Source: an uncultured Bacteroidota bacterium
GTDB lineage: Bacteria; Bacteroidota; Bacteroidia; Flavobacteriales; TMED113
Length of the DNA stretch: 48,611 nt
NCBI GenBank assembly: GCA_902533035.1
Contig: CACAKI010000005.1
Span: forward strand, 1-48,611
Reading direction: 5' to 3'
The stretch's first letter is position 1. Every line of letters begins with the position of its first letter. This document shows, piece after piece, positions 44,827 to 48,611 of the stretch. The position numbers were made by a program, and so were the translations under genes. The notes beneath the pieces are model-generated. The model was given only the letters and a program-made list of their open reading frames with translations, made no database searches and was not told where the DNA came from.

Positions 44827-45399
44827 TTGAGAAAAAATCATTTTGTTTTTTTTGTTTTTTTTCTAATACTATTAGATCAGGTTTTGAAAATTTGGGTTTT
44901 TAAAAACCACCTTGGTTTTGGTGAGCCGGGTTGGTGGTGGGAGGCTGTTCCTGGTTTTGAAATTCGTTATTTAGAAAACTCTGGGGTGGCTTTTGGTTGG
45001 TTAAAAAACGCTGGTTTTGTAACAAAGTTTTTACTTTCTTTTTTTAGATTATTTGTTGTTGTTTTTATGTTTTATTGTGTGTTTTTTAAATTTAAAAAGT
45101 TGTCTTTTCTTTCTTTTTTTGTTTTTGGTTTGTTGGTTGCTGGCGCTTCTGGTAATTGTATTGATAGTGTTTTTTATGAGGTTTTTAATTTGAATGTTAG
45201 CAACCTTGGTGGTGGGTTTTTTTCTGGTAATGTTATTGATATGCTTCATTTTAATTTTGTTTGGCCCGATTGGGCCCCTTTTGGGTTGGGTAACACGTTA
45301 GTTTTTCCACCCATTTTTAATTTGGCTGACTCTTATATTTCCATTGGTTGTGTTTTGGGGTTGGTTTTTTATAAAAAATTATCTGTTGTATCTGTTTAA
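44827..45399 (+). CDS. lspA: Lipoprotein signal peptidase
   Basis: 190 residues from TTG 44827, 2 bp after the dksA stop; the next residues RKNHFVFFVFFLILLDQVLKIWVF match the normal LspA N-terminus and no ATG is available. The catalytic Asp pair is Asp113 (GNCIDSVFYE) and Asp168 (FNLADSYISIG). Four membrane segments. It cuts prolipoprotein signal peptides ahead of the lipidated Cys, so it would process the lipoproteins at 8.4, 8.7, 16.5 and 19 kb. Confidence 0.93.
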   Translation: MRKNHFVFFVFFLILLDQVLKIWVFKNHLGFGEPGWWWEAVPGFEIRYLENSGVAFGWLKNAGFVTKFLLSFFRLFVVVFMFYCVFFKFKKLSFLSFFVFGLLVAGASGNCIDSVFYEVFNLNVSNLGGGFFSGNVIDMLHFNFVWPDWAPFGLGNTLVFPPIFNLADSYISIGCVLGLVFYKKLSVVSV

Positions 45400-45427
45400 T
45401 TTTTTCATCTATTTTGTTTTTAATTTA

Positions 45428-45435
45428 TATCTTTG
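45428..45435 (+). promoter_or_regulatory. Probable -7 element for hppA
   Basis: TATCTTTG, a full TAnnTTTG match, lies 19 bp ahead of the hppA ATG in the 55-bp gap after lspA. No well-spaced -33 TTG. Confidence 0.45.
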
Positions 45436-45454
45436 CCCTTAAAATTTATAAGAC

Positions 45455-47665
45455 ATGGTATTTTTAGAAGAAAATTTAATTTATTTCGTCCCTGCTATGG
45501 GGGTTTTGGGTTTAGTTGTGATGTTTATTAAGTCTCGTTGGGTTTCTAAACAAGACCCTGGTGATGAAAAAATGGTTGGTTTGTCTAATCATATTGCAAA
45601 GGGGGCTATGGCTTTTTTGGTGGCTGAGTGGAAGGTTTTGGCTATATTCTCTGTTTTTGCTGCTATTATTTTAGCGCTATCTGGAACTGTTCCTGAGGCC
45701 AACTCTTCTCCTTTGATTGCTGTTTCGTTTTTTATTGGTGCTTTTTTCTCTGCTCTTGCTGGTTATTTTGGTATGAATATTGCCACAAAAGCAAATGTAA
45801 GAACCACTCAGGCGGCCAGAACAAGCCTACCTAAAGCCCTTCGGGTTTCTTTCACTGGGGGAACTGTTATGGGGGTTGGTGTTGCTAGTTTAGCTGTTTT
45901 AGGTTTAAGTGTTTTGTTTATTGTTTTTTATTCTATGCCTCAGTTTGCGGCGGAAGCTAACACCAAAGAAATGATGAGGATTTTAGAGGTTTTAGCTGGT
46001 TTTTCTTTAGGCGCAGAGTCTATTGCTTTGTTCGCTAGAGTTGGTGGTGGTATATACACTAAGGCGGCTGATGTTGGGGCGGACCTTGTTGGAAAAGTGG
46101 AGGCTGGTATTCCTGAGGATGACCCAAGAAATCCCGCAACGATTGCTGATAATGTTGGGGATAATGTTGGGGATGTTGCTGGCATGGGGGCTGATTTGTT
46201 TGGTTCTTATGTTGCTACGATTTTAGCAACAATGGTTTTGGGAAATGAAGTTGTTTCAAAAGATTTTTTTGGTGGAATAGGTCCTATTATTTTACCTATG
46301 ATTATTGCTGTTTTGGGCTTGGTTTTTTCTATAATTGGCGCTTGGTTTGTTAGAATAAAATCAGAAAAAGACTCTGTTCAAAAGGCTTTAAATATAGGTA
46401 ATTGGTCTTCTATTATATTAACCGTTGTTGCTTCTTTTTTTGTTGTTCGTTGGGTTCTCCCTGAAACAATGTATTTTGGAGATGGTGGGTTGGTTATTTC
46501 TAATATGGATGTTTTTTGGGCTATTTTTACCGGCCTTGTTGTTGGTGGTTTAATGTCAATTATAACAGAGTATTATACCGCTATGGGGAAAAGGCCCGTT
46601 GATTCTATTGTTAAACAGTCTTCAACTGGGCATGCAACTAATATTATTGGTGGTTTGGCTGTTGGTATGGAGTCTACTGTTGTTCCTATATTAATTTTGT
46701 CTAGTGGTATTTTTGTTTCTTTCTTTTTTGCTGGACTATATGGTGTTGCTATTGCTGCCGCGGGAATGATGGCAACAACCGCAATGCAGTTGGCTATTGA
46801 CGCTTTTGGCCCTATTGCTGACAACGCCGGCGGTATTGCTGAAATGAGTGGTTTGCCAAAAGTTGTCAGAGAAAGAACTGATAATCTTGATTCTGTTGGT
46901 AATACAACCGCTGCCGCCGGAAAAGGTTTTGCTATTGCTTCAGCCGCTTTAACCGCCCTGGCTCTTTTTGCTGCATTTGTTAGTTTGGCTGGAATAAACT
47001 CTATTGATATTTTTAAAGCTGATGTTTTGGCTGGGCTTTTTGTTGGGGCAATGATACCTTTTATTTTTTCTTCTTTAGCTATTGCTGCTGTTGGTAAGGC
47101 CGCTATGGATATGGTGAAGGAGGTTCGAAGACAGTTTAAAGAAATTCCTGGAATAATGGAGGGAAAAACAACCCCTGAGTATGAGAAGTGTGTTGAGATT
47201 TCAACAAAAGCGTCTATTCGTGAAATGTTGCTTCCTGGCGCAATTCCTTTGGTTGTTCCTGTTTTGGTTGGTTTTGTGTTTGGCCCCGAGGTTTTGGGTG
47301 GTGTTCTTGCGGGAGTTACTGTTTCAGGAGTTTTGATGGGTATTTTTCAAAACAACGCTGGTGGCGCTTGGGATAATGCTAAAAAATCTATGGAGGCAGA
47401 TGGTCAAAAGGGCACCGATTCTCACAAGGCCTCTGTTACTGGTGACACGGTTGGTGATCCTTTTAAGGATACGTCTGGACCCTCTATGAATATATTAATA
47501 AAATTAATGAGTATTGTTGCTTTAGTTATTGCTCCCCACATTCATTTTGATAGATATAGCCCCCCAGTAAACCTCGATGATTTAATTAAAAAAAACAAAC
47601 TTGACTCTTCTTTTAAGAAGGTAAAAAACAATGAGAGCGCTTGTTTTTATTTATATAAAAAATAG
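45455..47665 (+). CDS. hppA: Membrane-bound ion-translocating pyrophosphatase
   Basis: 736 residues, about 16 membrane helices. The substrate loops are [35 protein letters not shown] and [17 protein letters not shown] is also present. [12 protein letters not shown] has Ala486 where K+-independent forms have Lys, so it belongs to the K+-dependent subfamily; whether it pumps H+ or Na+ is not decided. It hydrolyses pyrophosphate to drive ion export. After the usual end (LVIAPHI) there is an extra charged tail of about 40 residues ending SACFYLYKK, which is unusual. Confidence 0.94.
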   Translation: MVFLEENLIYFVPAMGVLGLVVMFIKSRWVSKQDPGDEKMVGLSNHIAKGAMAFLVAEWKVLAIFSVFAAIILALSGTVPEANSSPLIAVSFFIGAFFSALAGYFGMNIATKANVRTTQAARTSLPKALRVSFTGGTVMGVGVASLAVLGLSVLFIVFYSMPQFAAEANTKEMMRILEVLAGFSLGAESIALFARVGGGIYTKAADVGADLVGKVEAGIPEDDPRNPATIADNVGDNVGDVAGMGADLFGSYVATILATMVLGNEVVSKDFFGGIGPIILPMIIAVLGLVFSIIGAWFVRIKSEKDSVQKALNIGNWSSIILTVVASFFVVRWVLPETMYFGDGGLVISNMDVFWAIFTGLVVGGLMSIITEYYTAMGKRPVDSIVKQSSTGHATNIIGGLAVGMESTVVPILILSSGIFVSFFFAGLYGVAIAAAGMMATTAMQLAIDAFGPIADNAGGIAEMSGLPKVVRERTDNLDSVGNTTAAAGKGFAIASAALTALALFAAFVSLAGINSIDIFKADVLAGLFVGAMIPFIFSSLAIAAVGKAAMDMVKEVRRQFKEIPGIMEGKTTPEYEKCVEISTKASIREMLLPGAIPLVVPVLVGFVFGPEVLGGVLAGVTVSGVLMGIFQNNAGGAWDNAKKSMEADGQKGTDSHKASVTGDTVGDPFKDTSGPSMNILIKLMSIVALVIAPHIHFDRYSPPVNLDDLIKKNKLDSSFKKVKNNESACFYLYKK

Positions 47666-47693
47666 TTTTGTTCTTTTGTTTTTATTTAAATAT

Positions 47694-47723
47694 TTTTAAC
47701 AAAACTTTACTTCGTTGTTAAAA
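47694..47723 (+). promoter_or_regulatory. Hairpin covering the uvrC start codon
   Basis: TTTTAACAA (47694-47702) and TTGTTAAAA (47715-47723) are a perfect 9-bp inverted repeat with a 12-nt loop. The right arm begins with the TTG used as the uvrC start, so the RNA hairpin would hold the start codon in a stem. It has no T tract after it, so it is not a normal terminator. Confidence 0.45.
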
Positions 47724-48611
47724 GTCTGTGATTCTGGTTTTAAAAACCGGGTTCCTAAAAAACCCGGTGTTTATGTTTTTTATGACAAAAACAACACCCC
47801 TCTTTATGTTGGTAAGGCTTCTGTTTTAAAAAACCGGGTTTCTTCTTATTTTTCTTCAAAAAAACACAGTGTAAAAACAACGTCTTTAGTTTCTAAGGTT
47901 TTTTTTGTTGATTTTGTTGTAACCAAAAACGAAAGTGATTCTTTTTTATTAGAAAATAATTTTATTAAAAACCTGAAACCAAAATATAACATCTTATTAA
48001 GGGACGATAAGTCTTTTCCTTGGATTGTAATAAAAAAAGAGCGCTTTCCAAGGGTTTTTGTTACACGAAATGAAAATAAAAAGGACGGGTGGTATTTTGG
48101 GCCCTTTCTTTCTAATAAAAAAGCAAATGAATTATTAAGTATTATAAAAAAATTATACCCTACTATTACTTGTTCTTTTGTGTTAAGTCGGCGTTTTATT
48201 AAAAAAAACAACATTTGTTTAAGTTGTCAAATTAATCGCTGTTTTGGGCCTTGTTCTGGTAAGCAAAGTGAGGTTGATTATAATAATATAATAAAAAAAA
48301 TCACTGTTTTTTTAAGGGGTAATTTTAAACCCCTTTTGCGGGACTTTAAAAATAATATGGGGTTTTTTTCTAAAAAACTAAACTTTGAATTAGCCCAAAA
48401 AGAAAAAGATAAAATTATTTTATTAACTAGTTTTAAAGAAAAATCCGTTGTTGTTAGTAATTCTTTTTCTAACCACGATGTTTTTTGTGTTATATCTGAT
48501 GATGTTTATTCTTTTTTTTCTTTTTTAAGAATTTCAAATGGTGTTGTTTCTATTTATAAAAACTCCTATGTAAAAAAAATACTTAATGAAAGTAATAATT
48601 ATCTTCTTTCT
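47715..48611 (+). CDS. uvrC: Excinuclease ABC subunit C, 5' part
   Basis: 299 codons visible, running off the window end. A stop at 47697 and lack of other starts leave TTG 47715 as the start. The GIY-YIG nuclease domain is PGVYVFYDKNNTPLYVGKA (Tyr20, Tyr31) followed by LKNRVSSYF and ESDSFLLENNFIKNLKPKYNILLRDDKSFPW. CLSCQINRCFGPCSGK is the Cys cluster that binds Fe-S in UvrC, and a UVR-like segment (FELAQKEKDKIILLTSFKEK) follows. It makes both incisions in nucleotide excision repair. Coding is strikingly T-rich. Confidence 0.93.
   Translation, partial: MLKVCDSGFKNRVPKKPGVYVFYDKNNTPLYVGKASVLKNRVSSYFSSKKHSVKTTSLVSKVFFVDFVVTKNESDSFLLENNFIKNLKPKYNILLRDDKSFPWIVIKKERFPRVFVTRNENKKDGWYFGPFLSNKKANELLSIIKKLYPTITCSFVLSRRFIKKNNICLSCQINRCFGPCSGKQSEVDYNNIIKKITVFLRGNFKPLLRDFKNNMGFFSKKLNFELAQKEKDKIILLTSFKEKSVVVSNSFSNHDVFCVISDDVYSFFSFLRISNGVVSIYKNSYVKKILNESNNYLLS

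Noticed and set aside
44479-44841. 120-codon open frame on the minus strand opposite dksA
   Set aside because: It is the mirror of a well-supported DksA-family gene in a conserved gene order and shows no domain.
44827-45399. lspA being broken because it lacks an ATG
   Set aside because: TTG 44827 gives the normal N-terminus directly after dksA, and both catalytic Asp motifs are intact.
47846-48214. 122-codon open frame on the minus strand
   Set aside because: It lies opposite uvrC, whose GIY-YIG and Cys-cluster motifs are clear on the + strand.

Overview
The window is AT-rich DNA from a member of the Bacteroidota, most likely a marine Flavobacteriales lineage. The evidence is several type IX secretion (T9SS) C-terminal sorting tails, promoters of the Bacteroidota TAnnTTTG type, genes without Shine-Dalgarno sequences, a SUF-type Fe-S operon and a two-gene-plus-b-cytochrome succinate dehydrogenase of Bacteroidota type. 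No rRNA, CRISPR array, prophage or insertion sequence is visible. One tRNA (Thr-GGT) is present.

Layout. 1-9.0 kb (+): three tandem secreted M43-type metalloproteases (the first cut by the window edge), a DUF4019 protein, a CDGSH Fe-S protein, a GNAT acetyltransferase, a YigZ-family protein, a DUF3817 membrane protein, a His-tailed secreted protein, a cytochrome-like secreted protein and two paralogous small lipoproteins, closed by a strong hairpin terminator. 9.06-9.25 kb: a roughly 190-bp imperfect palindrome of unknown nature. 9.2-16.8 kb (-): two secreted proteins, cytidine deaminase, a cold-shock protein, then (after one convergent + gene at 12.0 kb) a tight operon of YjbQ, DUF2007, a collagen-like protein, a T9SS protein, a cytochrome/copper-monooxygenase-like protein and a redoxin lipoprotein, directly behind tRNA-Thr. 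16.9-20.0 kb (+): RNase R and an Ig-like lipoprotein. 20.1-23.8 kb (-): sdhCAB. 23.9-26.3 kb: an M24 aminopeptidase and thiL. 26.4-32.6 kb (+): sufA-sufB-sufC-sufD-sufS-sufE-DUF59-DUF2480. 32.7-35.9 kb (+): an S46 dipeptidyl peptidase and an ATP-grasp protein. 35.9-41.1 kb: a 3-hydroxyanthranilate/2-aminomuconate branch (dioxygenase, atypical SDR, aldehyde dehydrogenase, Rid deaminase) plus a PurF homologue. 41.1-48.6 kb (+): ileS-dksA-lspA, hppA and the start of uvrC.

Most interesting: SdhA carries an in-frame N-terminal excisionase/MerR-type helix-turn-helix of about 55 residues. Immediately upstream, between sdhC and sdhA, lie two arrays of three 10-bp direct repeats each (consensus AAAANTRGAC on the coding strand), and the last repeat abuts the start codon. 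This looks like a metabolic flavoenzyme with its own DNA-binding domain and its own operator, conceptually like PutA. Binding and regulation are inference.

Three genes (a repeat-rich secreted protein, sufD and an aldehyde dehydrogenase) are each broken at a run of 8-11 G on the coding strand. Either the assembly has homopolymer errors or these tracts slip. Four secreted proteins end in an unusually short LGR...DDG-type tail instead of the usual T9SS type A domain.
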